Assembly (NCBI RefSeq): GCF_049532965.1
Contig: NZ_CP186694.1
Location: 2,542,001-2,606,000, forward strand
Reading direction: 5' to 3'
DNA length: 64,000 bases
Source of the DNA: Roseateles sp049532965
Lineage (GTDB): Bacteria > Pseudomonadota > Gammaproteobacteria > Burkholderiales > Burkholderiaceae_C
Position 1 is the stretch's first letter, and the number at the start of each line of letters is the position of its first letter. The notes beneath the pieces were generated by a model that made no database searches, was not told the origin of the DNA, and saw only the letters and a program-made list of their open reading frames with translations. The position numbers and the translations under genes were made by a program. This document shows positions 44,023 through 52,303 of the stretch, one piece after another.

Positions 44023-44736
44023 CTACGCGATGCCGTGCGTCCACCCCGGCACCTCCACGTAATAGCGCGCGGCCTTGCCGGCCCCATGCACCCGCAGCTG
44101 TCCCGCCGCCGCCATGTCGGTCAGGTCCCGGGTCGCCGTCGCCTTCGACACGCCCGTCATCTTCATGTACTTCTCGGCGTTGAGTCCGCCGAGGAAGCCA
44201 CCATCGCCGTACGCGGGCGCCTGGTAATGGACGACCTCGCGCCCGGGTCGTCCACTGACGATCTGCATGGGCTCCTCATGGTCGCGGTAACGCCCCACGG
44301 CGATGCGCTGCAGTCCGGAGATGCCATTCGGGAAAAGGGCCGCCTGCCACCGGCATAAGCGCGCGTGGTCCAGCGGCCGATCGACGTTGAGCGAGGCGTC
44401 GGTCAGCATCTCCACGAGACCGTCGATGCGGCGATCGACACCACATATCGCCGGCTGTCCGCCGAAACGGCGCGCCACCGCCGACCGGACTGCGTCCGCC
44501 GGCAAGCGCTCGCCCTCGATCGCCGCCGTTGCGATCGCCTCGTCAACGAAGAACGCTTGAGCGAGAGCACCCGCGCAAGCGCCTGACTCCTTCAGCTTCC
44601 TGGCCACTCGATCGTGCTGAATGCGGGCCTCGCCGAGTAGCGATTCAAGCGCGCGGGCCTCGTACGTGAAGCGGGGCCACGCGGCGTGCTGCCAGATCCA
44701 GGGCTTCAAGGTCGTTGAGCAGGTCATCCGCAGCAT
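44023..44736 (-). CDS. Fic-family protein lacking the catalytic core
   Basis: 237 residues, against about 370 for complete relatives. The N-terminal part matches DUF4172/Fic proteins (KPWIWQHAAWPRF), with a helix containing TAAIEGERL, an inhibitory [ST]xxxE[GN] motif. The Fic domain start is recognisable up to GRYRDHEEPMQIVSG and VVHYQAP. At about residue 178 the sequence jumps directly to the C-terminal winged helix (EKYMKMTGVSKATATRDLTDM). The HPFx[DE]GNGR catalytic segment is absent, consistent with an in-frame deletion. AMP-transfer activity is therefore not expected; DNA binding might persist. Confidence 0.75.
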   Translation of the reverse strand: MLRMTCSTTLKPWIWQHAAWPRFTYEARALESLLGEARIQHDRVARKLKESGACAGALAQAFFVDEAIATAAIEGERLPADAVRSAVARRFGGQPAICGVDRRIDGLVEMLTDASLNVDRPLDHARLCRWQAALFPNGISGLQRIAVGRYRDHEEPMQIVSGRPGREVVHYQAPAYGDGGFLGGLNAEKYMKMTGVSKATATRDLTDMAAAGQLRVHGAGKAARYYVEVPGWTHGIA

Positions 44737-44805
44737 TCTGGTAAGCGCTGCGCCACCCTTGAATCAACCACCGGCGCGAATGCGGCATTCCGGCAACGAC
44801 AAACG

Positions 44806-46065
44806 TCAATCGAGAAACGCCACAGCCCCATCCCCCGCCACGACTCCGCTCGACATCGAGGCCGTCAGCAGGTATCCGCCCGTCGGCGCTTCCCAATCGA
44901 GCATCTCGCCCGCGACGAAAACGCCAGGCCTCGACTTGAGCATCAGCCGCTCATCCAGCGATTCGAACGTCACCCCGCCCGCCGTGCTGATCGCCTCGGC
45001 AACGGGCCGCGCGGCGCTCAGGCGCAGCGGGAGCGCCTTCAGCGTCCGCGCCAGCATCGCCACGTCGCCGTATTCGTCCTTGCTGAGCACCTCATGCAGC
45101 AGGCCGGCCTTGAGGCCCTCCACATGCAACCGGCTCTTCAGGTGCGATGACATCGACCGCGACCCGCGCGGATACGCGACCTGCTCCCGCACCCACTCCG
45201 CATCGCGGCCCGGCAGCAGGTCCAGGTGGACGAGCGCTTCACCGTCGCGCTCGATGCGCTCGCGCAGCAGCGCTGAAGCGGCGTACACCAACGAGCCTTC
45301 GATGCCGGTCGCGGTCACGACGAATTCGCCCTGCCGCGAAAAGCGCCGGCCATCGACACCCTCTGCCGTCAACGCAACCGGCTTCACCGGCTGGCCCGCG
45401 AATTTCTCGGTGAAGAAGCGCGACCACCCCGGCGCCGCGCCGTCGCGAGGCGCGCCCAGATCGAAGCCGCAATTGGCCGCGCGCAGTGGTGCGACATGAG
45501 CGCCGGCCTCGGCCAGCATCGGCACCCAGCCTCCATCCGACCCCAGTTGCGGCCATGACGCGCCTCCCAGCGCGAGCACGACCGCGTCGGCCCGCACCGC
45601 AAGCTCGCCGTCCGGCGACTGAAAGCGCAGGTCGCCCGTCTCACTCCAACCGAGCCAGCGATGCCGCATGTGAAAGTGCACACCCTGCCCGCGCAGCCTC
45701 GACAGCCACGCCCGCAGCAGCGGCGCCGCCTTCATGTCCTTCGGGAACACGCGCCCCGAGGTCCCGACGAAGGTCTCGATGCCAAGCTGTCCGGCCCAGG
45801 CGCGCAGCGCCTGGCCGTCGAAGCGGTCCAGCCAGGCCGCCACCGCGGACTGGCGCTCGAAGTAGCGCGTATCGAAGTCGGGCCGCGCTTCGGAATGCGT
45901 GAGGTTGAGGCCGCCCTTGCCCGCGAGCAGGAACTTGCGGCCGACCGACGCCATCGCGTCGTAGAGATCGACGGACACGCCGGCAAGCGCGAGCCGTTCG
46001 GCGGCCATCAGGCCGGCGGGACCGCCGCCAACGACGACGGCATGACGAGCAGGAAGGGAAGACAT
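44806..46065 (-). CDS. HI0933/TIGR03862-type FAD-dependent oxidoreductase
   Basis: 419 residues. An N-terminal dinucleotide fold with VVVGGGPAGLMAAERLALAG, then GRKFLLAGKGGLNLTHSE (typical of the HI0933 family) and a C-terminal FAD motif GVTFESLDERLMLKSRPGVF...GEMLDWEAPTGGYLL. The family is a conserved flavoprotein group whose physiological substrates are poorly known. The neighbours on the same strand are other oxidoreductases but are separated by 72 bases or more. Confidence 0.9.
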   Translation of the reverse strand: MSSLPARHAVVVGGGPAGLMAAERLALAGVSVDLYDAMASVGRKFLLAGKGGLNLTHSEARPDFDTRYFERQSAVAAWLDRFDGQALRAWAGQLGIETFVGTSGRVFPKDMKAAPLLRAWLSRLRGQGVHFHMRHRWLGWSETGDLRFQSPDGELAVRADAVVLALGGASWPQLGSDGGWVPMLAEAGAHVAPLRAANCGFDLGAPRDGAAPGWSRFFTEKFAGQPVKPVALTAEGVDGRRFSRQGEFVVTATGIEGSLVYAASALLRERIERDGEALVHLDLLPGRDAEWVREQVAYPRGSRSMSSHLKSRLHVEGLKAGLLHEVLSKDEYGDVAMLARTLKALPLRLSAARPVAEAISTAGGVTFESLDERLMLKSRPGVFVAGEMLDWEAPTGGYLLTASMSSGVVAGDGAVAFLD

Positions 46066-46137
46066 GGCACGAAGCGTACTGCGCAGGGCCGCGCAGTGTG
46101 CCAGAGCCGCGCGGCCCGGCCCGCCCCGCGGTCCGCC

Positions 46138-47031
46138 TCAGCCGCGCAGCGACTCGCGCAACCGGGCGCCAATCTCCGGCTTGTCCTGGAACGGATCGGT
46201 CGGGTTGCGCAGCTGCATGACGTCCTCCAGCCGCGTCTGCACGCCCTTGAGCGCCTGCGGATGGCTGAAGATGTAGAAGCGGTCTTCGTCCATCGCCTCG
46301 AACACCATCCGCGCCACATCCGCCGCCGTCAGCTTGCCGGCGCTCACCGCCTTGTCGGTCATCGCCTGGGAGATCAGCTGGCTGCGCGTCGGCTTGCCGG
46401 CCGCCTGCTCGCCGGGACGATTGCGATGGCTCTGCGTGATGCCGGTCGGCACGAAGTAGGGACACAGCACCGACGCGCGCACCTGGTCGGTCACCAGCGC
46501 CAGGTCCTGGTACAGCGTCTCGCTCAGCGACACCACCGCATGCTTGGACACGTTGTAGACGCCCATGTTCGGCGGGTTCAGCATGCCGGCCATCGAGGCC
46601 GTGTTGACAATGTGCCCGCGCCAGGCGGGGTCCTTCTCCGCCGCGGCCAGCATCAGCGGCGTGAACAGCCGCACGCCGTGCACCACGCCCATCAGATTGA
46701 CGCCCAGCACCCACTCCCAGTCGGAGAGCGCGTTCTCCCAGATCAGCCCGCCCGAGCCCACACCGGCGTTGTTGAACACGAAATGCGGCGCGCCGAAACG
46801 CTCCTGCACCGCCGCCGCGAGCGCTTCCATCTGATCGGCCTTGGCGACGTCGACGCGGCGCGCCAGCACCGGATGGGCGGCGAACTCCGTCGCCGCCTTG
46901 TCCAGCGCGTCCTGCTGCACGTCGCACAGCACCAGGTTCATGCCGCGCGCGGCCGCGATACGCGCCACCTCCAGCCCGAAGCCGGAGCCCGCACCAGTGA
47001 TCACCGCGGTCTTGCCTTGATAGTCCTTCAT
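46138..47031 (-). CDS. Short-chain dehydrogenase/reductase
   Basis: 297 residues. Nucleotide site TGAGSGFG at 13-20, NNAGVGSGG, and the catalytic YNVSK (Tyr and Lys) followed by a proline-containing substrate segment. The Asp in VLCDVQ suggests preference for NAD(H). The C-terminal extension (AMDEDRFYIFSHPQAL) is characteristic of a subfamily annotated only as SDR. Substrate unknown. Confidence 0.93.
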   Translation of the reverse strand: MKDYQGKTAVITGAGSGFGLEVARIAAARGMNLVLCDVQQDALDKAATEFAAHPVLARRVDVAKADQMEALAAAVQERFGAPHFVFNNAGVGSGGLIWENALSDWEWVLGVNLMGVVHGVRLFTPLMLAAAEKDPAWRGHIVNTASMAGMLNPPNMGVYNVSKHAVVSLSETLYQDLALVTDQVRASVLCPYFVPTGITQSHRNRPGEQAAGKPTRSQLISQAMTDKAVSAGKLTAADVARMVFEAMDEDRFYIFSHPQALKGVQTRLEDVMQLRNPTDPFQDKPEIGARLRESLRG

Positions 47032-47110
47032 GCGCTTGTCTCCTTGTTCGTCGGGATCGCCTTGATCGCCTTCGCCTTGCCCGCTCCGGTCGCCCCCCAG
47101 CGCGATCGCC

Positions 47111-48061
47111 TCAGGCGGCCTTCAGCGTGTAGCGGATGCGGGGGAAGTGCACGTGCACGCGGCCCGCGCGCTCGTCATCGCGCGCCAGCGTCACCGTGCG
47201 GTGATCCAGGCCGACCAGCGTGCCGGCCACCGCGTCGCGCGCGTAGTCGTAAGGCGTGACCGTCACCGGCTGGCCGGCGTCGAAGCCCATGCCCGCGGCC
47301 ACCGAAGCGGACCTTGGCGTCGACGCCCTCGCCAGCGCGATCGCGCCGGCGCCATCGAGCTTGCCGGCCCGCTCGCCGTGCCCGACGGCGGCCACGCGGC
47401 CCATCCAGGCGCGCAGCGCCTCATGCGGCTGCAGGATCTCCGCCAGCGGTCCGGTCTTGGTGATGAACCACAGCGGGTGATAGACGCTGAGGTCCGCGAT
47501 GCTCGTCTCGTCGCCCAGCAGCCACGGCCGACCGTCGGCGAGCATCGCCGACAGCCAGTCCAGGTACTGCATCAGCGCCGCGCCGGCATCGAGGCCACGC
47601 ACCTGCGGCATGCCTTCGCTCATCGCCTTGCGATCGGCCACGAAGATCTTGAGCATGTCCGGCGGCGCACCCGCGAACAGCGCCGTCGCGCCGGCCGGCT
47701 GCATCGCGTAGGGCAGCGCGGTCCAGAAGAGATCCGTGTCGGCCCATTGCGCCAACGCGCGGGCCTGTCCCGCCATGGCCGCGGGATACAGGCTCGGCGT
47801 GGGCCGGCGCGCCTCGAGCACCTCGGCGATCAGCGCGGTGTCGCAGTAGATGTCCGCGCCGACCTGCAGGAACGGCGTGCGGCGATAGCCGCCGGTCAGC
47901 GCCGTCACGTCGGGCTTGGGCATCACCATCGGCACCGTCACCGAGTGCCAGGCCAAGCCCTTCAGGCCCAGCATCAGCCGCGCCTTCTCCGCGAACGGCG
48001 AGCTGCTGTAGTGATGCAGGACCAGGTCATCCTGGCCAGGCAGTGATGTGGGCTCGCTCAT
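47111..48061 (-). CDS. Glutathione S-transferase-like protein with extra C-terminal domain
   Basis: 316 residues. The thioredoxin-like N-domain has HHYSSSPFAEKARLMLGLKG and RTPFLQVGADIYCDTALI. A helical GST C-domain follows to about residue 240 (LLGDETSIADLSVYHPLWF). The last 70 or so residues form an additional beta-rich segment (PVTVTPYDYARDAVAGTLVG) not part of canonical GSTs. Its start overlaps the stop of the upstream GNAT gene by four bases, so the GST, GNAT and oxidoreductase genes form one operon. Confidence 0.88.
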   Translation of the reverse strand: MSEPTSLPGQDDLVLHHYSSSPFAEKARLMLGLKGLAWHSVTVPMVMPKPDVTALTGGYRRTPFLQVGADIYCDTALIAEVLEARRPTPSLYPAAMAGQARALAQWADTDLFWTALPYAMQPAGATALFAGAPPDMLKIFVADRKAMSEGMPQVRGLDAGAALMQYLDWLSAMLADGRPWLLGDETSIADLSVYHPLWFITKTGPLAEILQPHEALRAWMGRVAAVGHGERAGKLDGAGAIALARASTPRSASVAAGMGFDAGQPVTVTPYDYARDAVAGTLVGLDHRTVTLARDDERAGRVHVHFPRIRYTLKAA

Positions 48062-48534
48062 CGCGGGGCCTCCTTGCGCATGTCGATGTGAGGAATGCCG
48101 TCCTCGTCATAGACGTCCGAGATCGGCTCGAATCCGAAGCTGCCATAGAACTCGCGCAGGTGCGCCTGTGCGCCCAGCTCGATCGCATATCCCGGCCAGA
48201 GCCGCTGACACTCGCGCACCGCCTGGCTCATCAGCGCCCGCCCCAGGCCACCGCCGCGCGCCGTCGGCGCGGTGATCACGCGCCCGATCCGCGCGCTCCC
48301 ATCGCCAATCTCCGGCGGCAACAGCCGCGCATAGGCCAGCAGCGTGTCGCCCCCCGGCCCCGCGCCCTGTCCCAGACCCTGCAAGTGCCACGCGTGCTCG
48401 TCCAGCCCGTCCGGGTCGAGGTACAGGCAGCGCTGTTCGATGACGAACACCTCCGAGCGCAGGCGCAGCGCGCGATACAGCCCGCGAACGCCCAGTTCGT
48501 CGAAGGTCTGGCAGATCCAGCGCGGGCCGGCCAT
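48058..48534 (-). CDS. ElaA-like GNAT N-acetyltransferase
   Basis: 158 residues. The start RGLYRALRLRSEVFVIEQRCLYLDPDGLDEHA is the ElaA pattern. The acetyl-CoA loop appears as APTARGGGLGRALM, and the C-terminus as FYGSFGFEPISDVYDEDGIPH. The ATG shares one base with the oxidoreductase stop (TGATG) and the stop overlaps the GST start (ATGA), indicating tight coupling. Acceptor unknown. Confidence 0.92.
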   Translation of the reverse strand: MAGPRWICQTFDELGVRGLYRALRLRSEVFVIEQRCLYLDPDGLDEHAWHLQGLGQGAGPGGDTLLAYARLLPPEIGDGSARIGRVITAPTARGGGLGRALMSQAVRECQRLWPGYAIELGAQAHLREFYGSFGFEPISDVYDEDGIPHIDMRKEAPR

Positions 48535-49553
48535 CAGATCAGCTTCACCAACTGCTTGCCGAAGTTGCGTCCCTTGAGCAGCCCGAGGAAGGCCTCCGGC
48601 GCGCTCTCCAGCCCTTGCGCGACGGTCTCGCGGTACTTCAGCTTGCCGGTCGCGACCAGCGTGCCCAGTTCCTTCAAGGCCTCGGGCCACACGTCCATAT
48701 GCTCGGACACGATGAAGCCCTCGATCTTCATCCGGTTCACCAGGATCAGTTGCGGCGCAGTCATCGGGATCGGCTCGCCGTTGTAGCCGGCGATCATTCC
48801 GCACATCGCCACGCGGCTGAACGGATTGGCACGATGCATGACAGCGTCGAGGATCATCCCGCCCACGTTCTCGAAGTGACCGTCGATGCCGTCCGGACAG
48901 GCGGCCTTCAATGCCGCCGACAGCGACTTCAGGTCCTTGTGCTCCTTGTAGTCGATGCAGGCGTCGAAGCCGAGTTCCTCGACCACATAGCGGCACTTCT
49001 CGGCACCGCCAGCGATGCCGACCGCGCGGGCACCGCGCACCTTGGCCAGCTGACCGACGGCCCCGCCCACCGCGCCACTGGCGGCGCTGACGACCACCGT
49101 CTCGCCCGGCTTCGGATCGATGATCTTCACCAGCCCGTACCAGGCGGTCACGCCCGGCATGCCCACCGCGCCCAGGTACGCGGACAAGGGCACATGCGTG
49201 GTGTCCACCTTCTGCAGCACACCGCGCTGGTTGGCGTCGACAAGCTGGTACTCCTGCCAGCCGCCCATGCCGACCACCTTGTCGCCCACAGCGAAGTGCG
49301 CGTTCTTCGACGCCACCACCTCGCCGCCGGTGCCGCCGATCATCACCTCGTTCAACGGCTGCGGCGTCGCGTAGCTCTTGCCCTCGTTCATGCGGCCTCG
49401 CATGTACGGATCAAGGCTCAGGTAATGGTTGCGAACCAGCACCTGCCCATCGCCGAGCTCGGGCACCGCCTGTTCGACCAGCTTGAAGTTGTCAGTCGTC
49501 GGCTCGCCGGTCGGGCGGGAGGCCAGCAGGATCTGGCGATTGGCGTGGCTCAT
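48534..49553 (-). CDS. NADP-dependent medium-chain oxidoreductase (CurA/leukotriene-dehydrogenase type)
   Basis: 339 residues. SLDPYMRGRMNEGKSYATP is the zinc-free double-bond reductase signature, and VVSAASGAVGGAVGQLAKVRGARAVGIAGGAEKC is the NADP Rossmann motif. FENVGGMILDAV is also typical. These enzymes reduce alpha,beta-unsaturated carbonyls. GAGGAG before the ATG at 49553 decides the start. First gene of a three-gene operon with the GNAT and GST genes. Confidence 0.94.
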   Translation of the reverse strand: MSHANRQILLASRPTGEPTTDNFKLVEQAVPELGDGQVLVRNHYLSLDPYMRGRMNEGKSYATPQPLNEVMIGGTGGEVVASKNAHFAVGDKVVGMGGWQEYQLVDANQRGVLQKVDTTHVPLSAYLGAVGMPGVTAWYGLVKIIDPKPGETVVVSAASGAVGGAVGQLAKVRGARAVGIAGGAEKCRYVVEELGFDACIDYKEHKDLKSLSAALKAACPDGIDGHFENVGGMILDAVMHRANPFSRVAMCGMIAGYNGEPIPMTAPQLILVNRMKIEGFIVSEHMDVWPEALKELGTLVATGKLKYRETVAQGLESAPEAFLGLLKGRNFGKQLVKLI

Positions 49554-49728
49554 CAGGTGCTCCTCGAACAATGTCCGGCCATGTCAGTCCATGGCCTAAG
49601 AAGGGGATCGTCTGGCCGGCAACCAGCCGCGATCCGTGACGGAATGCCGGCGATTGAACCACGGCCCCGCTACCCCCTGCGTCCCACGAGTGACAAAAAA
49701 AAGAACGAACGTGCTTTTCCGCGATCCA

Positions 49729-50964
49729 ATGAACAGTGCAAGTTCGTGTCAGAACCGCGCCCAAGGGGTGTCGACTGAATACCCCATCGAAGCCACGCCT
49801 CTCGCGACCATGCAGATCTTCCGACGCTCCAACCTGCCGTGGGTGAATGCCAGCGCTCATCCGCCAAAGGCCCAGCACGACGCACAGGTGCGTCATTGGC
49901 TGGAACACGAGAGGCTGCCCAAGGCGATGACCGAGCCCGTTGCCCGCCAGATCGAGAAGGCGCTGGCGCGCAAGCCGAAAACACTGGACCTGTCTGAATT
50001 GGACCCGCGCGCTCTGGACGCGGTGCCGGTCTACCTGCTGTTGCGCCTGCGCGAGGCGACCAAGTGCCTGAAGCTGGCGGACGACTGTCCGCCCGACCTC
50101 GCCAGGAAGCTGATGCACGAGGTGGGGTTGGGCAGCGTTGAACCTCCGGCGTTGATGGCGAAGATCGATGAGCTCTGCATGTCACGGCCGCACGCGAAGC
50201 GCCGCCCCTCGCCTGGACCGGCCGCGGCGCCGCCGCAAGCGCGCGAGCCGGTCCAAGGCGTGCGGCAACGCCAGGAAGTGATGTACGACGTGCCGCCCCG
50301 GCGCGAGCAGATCTACGACGTGCCACCACGGCGCGAGCCGATCTACGACGTGCCGCCGCAACGGAGCGACGAGCATTACGCCATCCCCGGTTCCCTCATC
50401 AATCGACCGGGCCCAGGTAGCCCGTCCGACGCGGCGCAGTCCGGGCCAGGAAGCGCTGATGACAAGTACGGCTACCTCCTCGAGGACCCCGCCGCCTTGA
50501 CGGGCAAGGTGTACGTCAATCAGTCGTCCATCGACCCAATCACCAGCAGTCAGCGCAAGTTGATCGAGCACATGCCGCCCCGGTCACCGCTGCTCGTGAC
50601 GGTCGCGGATATCGATGCGGCGGTGAGCGTGATGCGCACGCTCAACAGCTGGCGCGGGACACACGCCAGCAACGAAGGCCCCGATGCACGCTGTGCCACG
50701 TCGCACAGCGATGCCGAAGCGCTCGCCCGCGCACTGAGCAGCGCGCCGCTCTCCTTGCTCAAGACACACGAGCGCGGAGCGTGGCTGAAAGCGACGGCGG
50801 CGCTGGCATCACGTCGCCCAGGTGCGCTGTTGCCGGTCGAACCGGACACCATCCTGGCCCTGGACACGGCGTTGGATGCCGTGCGTCGGCTGGCCTCCGA
50901 CGCCGACACCGGCGACAATGGCCCGCCCCTGCCGCCTCGCCCAGCGATCTCGCGCGGGGGGTGA
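49729..50964 (+). CDS. Solitary protein with tandem EPIYA-like YDVP repeats (putative host-directed effector)
   Basis: About 411 residues with no recognised enzyme domain, signal peptide or membrane helix. The start is uncertain: 49729 gives a Ser/Thr/Gln-rich N-terminus and better codon use than the region before it; 49810 is an alternative. Residues 60-150 are helical. From residue 183, three exact 10-residue repeats of the form Ex[MI]YDVPPxR occur (Tyr186, 196, 206). The third reads EPIYDVPPQR, and HYAIP follows at Tyr217. Further on there is VYVNQ (Tyr262), and the C-terminus holds PPLPPRP. EPIYA-type motifs are phosphorylated by host kinases in effectors of Helicobacter, Bartonella and Anaplasma; YDVP is also the Crk-binding motif of p130Cas. 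Effector status is inference. Confidence 0.6.
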   Translation: MNSASSCQNRAQGVSTEYPIEATPLATMQIFRRSNLPWVNASAHPPKAQHDAQVRHWLEHERLPKAMTEPVARQIEKALARKPKTLDLSELDPRALDAVPVYLLLRLREATKCLKLADDCPPDLARKLMHEVGLGSVEPPALMAKIDELCMSRPHAKRRPSPGPAAAPPQAREPVQGVRQRQEVMYDVPPRREQIYDVPPRREPIYDVPPQRSDEHYAIPGSLINRPGPGSPSDAAQSGPGSADDKYGYLLEDPAALTGKVYVNQSSIDPITSSQRKLIEHMPPRSPLLVTVADIDAAVSVMRTLNSWRGTHASNEGPDARCATSHSDAEALARALSSAPLSLLKTHERGAWLKATAALASRRPGALLPVEPDTILALDTALDAVRRLASDADTGDNGPPLPPRPAISRGG

Positions 50965-51001
50965 GATCGCGCGGGCCCTCGCGGAGCGCGGCCGGCCGGT
51001 C

Positions 51002-51454
51002 TCAGTCCCCGCTGCGCTGCAAGGCCTTCAGGCTGCGCCCCTTCCCCGGCAACGCCTTCAAATACTTGAACGTCCCGGTCGCGTGCGCGCACAGCTTGCC
51101 GTCCTCGCCATAGACGGCGCCGTCGCAAAAGGCCATCGTCGTCGAGCGGTGCAGCAGGCGGCCGACCGCGCGCAGCGCGCCCTCGCCGGGGCGCATGAAG
51201 CTGGTCTTCATCTCCACCGTGACCACGCCGGGCCCGAAACCCGGCTGCTCACGGTGCACGCTGCGCGCCGCATGCGCCATCGCCACGTCCAGCAGCGTCA
51301 TCAGCACGCCGCCATGCGCCACTTCCCACGAGTTCAGATGCAGCTCGCGGATATCCACCCGCAGCTCGGCCTCACCCTCGTCGATGCGGACCAGCTCGAA
51401 GCCCAGTTGCTGGACGAACGGGATGTGGACGGGGAACTTCAGCGGCTCGGACAT
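51002..51454 (-). CDS. PaaI-type acyl-CoA thioesterase
   Basis: 150 residues with a hot-dog fold. The signature ELHLNSWEVAHGGVLMTLLDVAMAHAA carries the HGG motif and catalytic Asp. A later VVTVEMKTSFMRP strand is typical. It should hydrolyse an acyl-CoA, possibly releasing stalled intermediates. The ATG at 51454 begins MSEPLKFPV; it lies 19 bases after the SDR gene, at the distal end of the beta-oxidation cluster. Confidence 0.9.
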   Translation of the reverse strand: MSEPLKFPVHIPFVQQLGFELVRIDEGEAELRVDIRELHLNSWEVAHGGVLMTLLDVAMAHAARSVHREQPGFGPGVVTVEMKTSFMRPGEGALRAVGRLLHRSTTMAFCDGAVYGEDGKLCAHATGTFKYLKALPGKGRSLKALQRSGD

Positions 51455-51473
51455 GGGACGAATGAGGCGGGGA

Positions 51474-52265
51474 TCAGCTGCCGTGGACGGCGGACACGCC
51501 GCCATCGACCGCGAGGATCTGCCCGGTGATGTGCTTCCCGGCGCGGCTCGCGAACAGCAGGGCGGCGCCCTTGAGGTCCTCATCATCGCCGATGCGCTTG
51601 AGCGGCGCGTGCTCGGCGAGCTTCTCCTCGCCGATCGCGGCCATCAGGCCCTTGGTCATCTTGCTGGGGAAGAAGCCAGGCGCCAGCGCATTGACGGTGA
51701 TGCCGTACGCGCCCCATTCGCCGGCCAGCGCGCGCGTGAAGTTCACCGCCGCGCCCTTGCTGGTGTTGTAGGCAATCGTCTTCATCAGGCCGCTGTTGCC
51801 GCCCAGCCCGGCGATCGACGCCACGTTGATGATGCGGCCCGACTTGCGCGGGATCATGCTGCGGCGCGCCACCTCCTGGCTCATCACGAACAGGCTGCGG
51901 ATGTTGAGGTCCATGACCTTGTCCCAGGCCTCGACCGGATGGTCCTCGGCGGGCGCGCCCCAGGTCGCGCCGGCGTTGTTCACGAGGATGTCGATCTGGC
52001 CCAGGCGCGCCATCGTCTGCTCGACGATGCCGCGCGCCTGCGCCTCGTCCGACGCGTCGGCGGCGATCCACTGCGCCTCGATGCCGCGCTCCTTCAGGTG
52101 CGCGACGGCCTCCTCCAGGTCGCCCGCCTTGCGCGAGCTCAGCATCAGCCTCGCGCCGGCCTCGCCGAGCGCCTCGGCGATCTGCAGGCCCAGTCCGCGC
52201 GATCCGCCCGTCACCAGCGCCACCTGGCCGGTCAGGTCGAAGAGGTCTTGCACCCTGCTGCTCAT
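51474..52265 (-). CDS. SDR-family oxidoreductase of the fatty-acid cluster
   Basis: 263 residues. TGGSRGLG nucleotide motif, NNAGATWGAP, and the catalytic YNTSKGAAVNF. MLSSRK at the end of beta-2 favours NADP(H). The C-terminus ITGQILAVDGGVSAVHG is standard. AGGAG precedes the ATG at 52265. Position behind the acyl-CoA dehydrogenase gene suggests a 3-oxoacyl/3-hydroxyacyl reductase role in fatty-acid metabolism. Confidence 0.9.
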   Translation of the reverse strand: MSSRVQDLFDLTGQVALVTGGSRGLGLQIAEALGEAGARLMLSSRKAGDLEEAVAHLKERGIEAQWIAADASDEAQARGIVEQTMARLGQIDILVNNAGATWGAPAEDHPVEAWDKVMDLNIRSLFVMSQEVARRSMIPRKSGRIINVASIAGLGGNSGLMKTIAYNTSKGAAVNFTRALAGEWGAYGITVNALAPGFFPSKMTKGLMAAIGEEKLAEHAPLKRIGDDEDLKGAALLFASRAGKHITGQILAVDGGVSAVHGS

Positions 52266-52303
52266 CGTCGTCTCCTGGTTCGTTGGTATCCCGGTCGCGC
52301 GGT

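Noticed and set aside
49655..49685. HrpL-box-like GGAAT...CCAC upstream of the YDVP-repeat gene
   Set aside because: The spacing is about four bases too short and the -35 part is incomplete. No TTCG-N16-TTCG hrpII or PIP box was found upstream of any of the three effector candidates.
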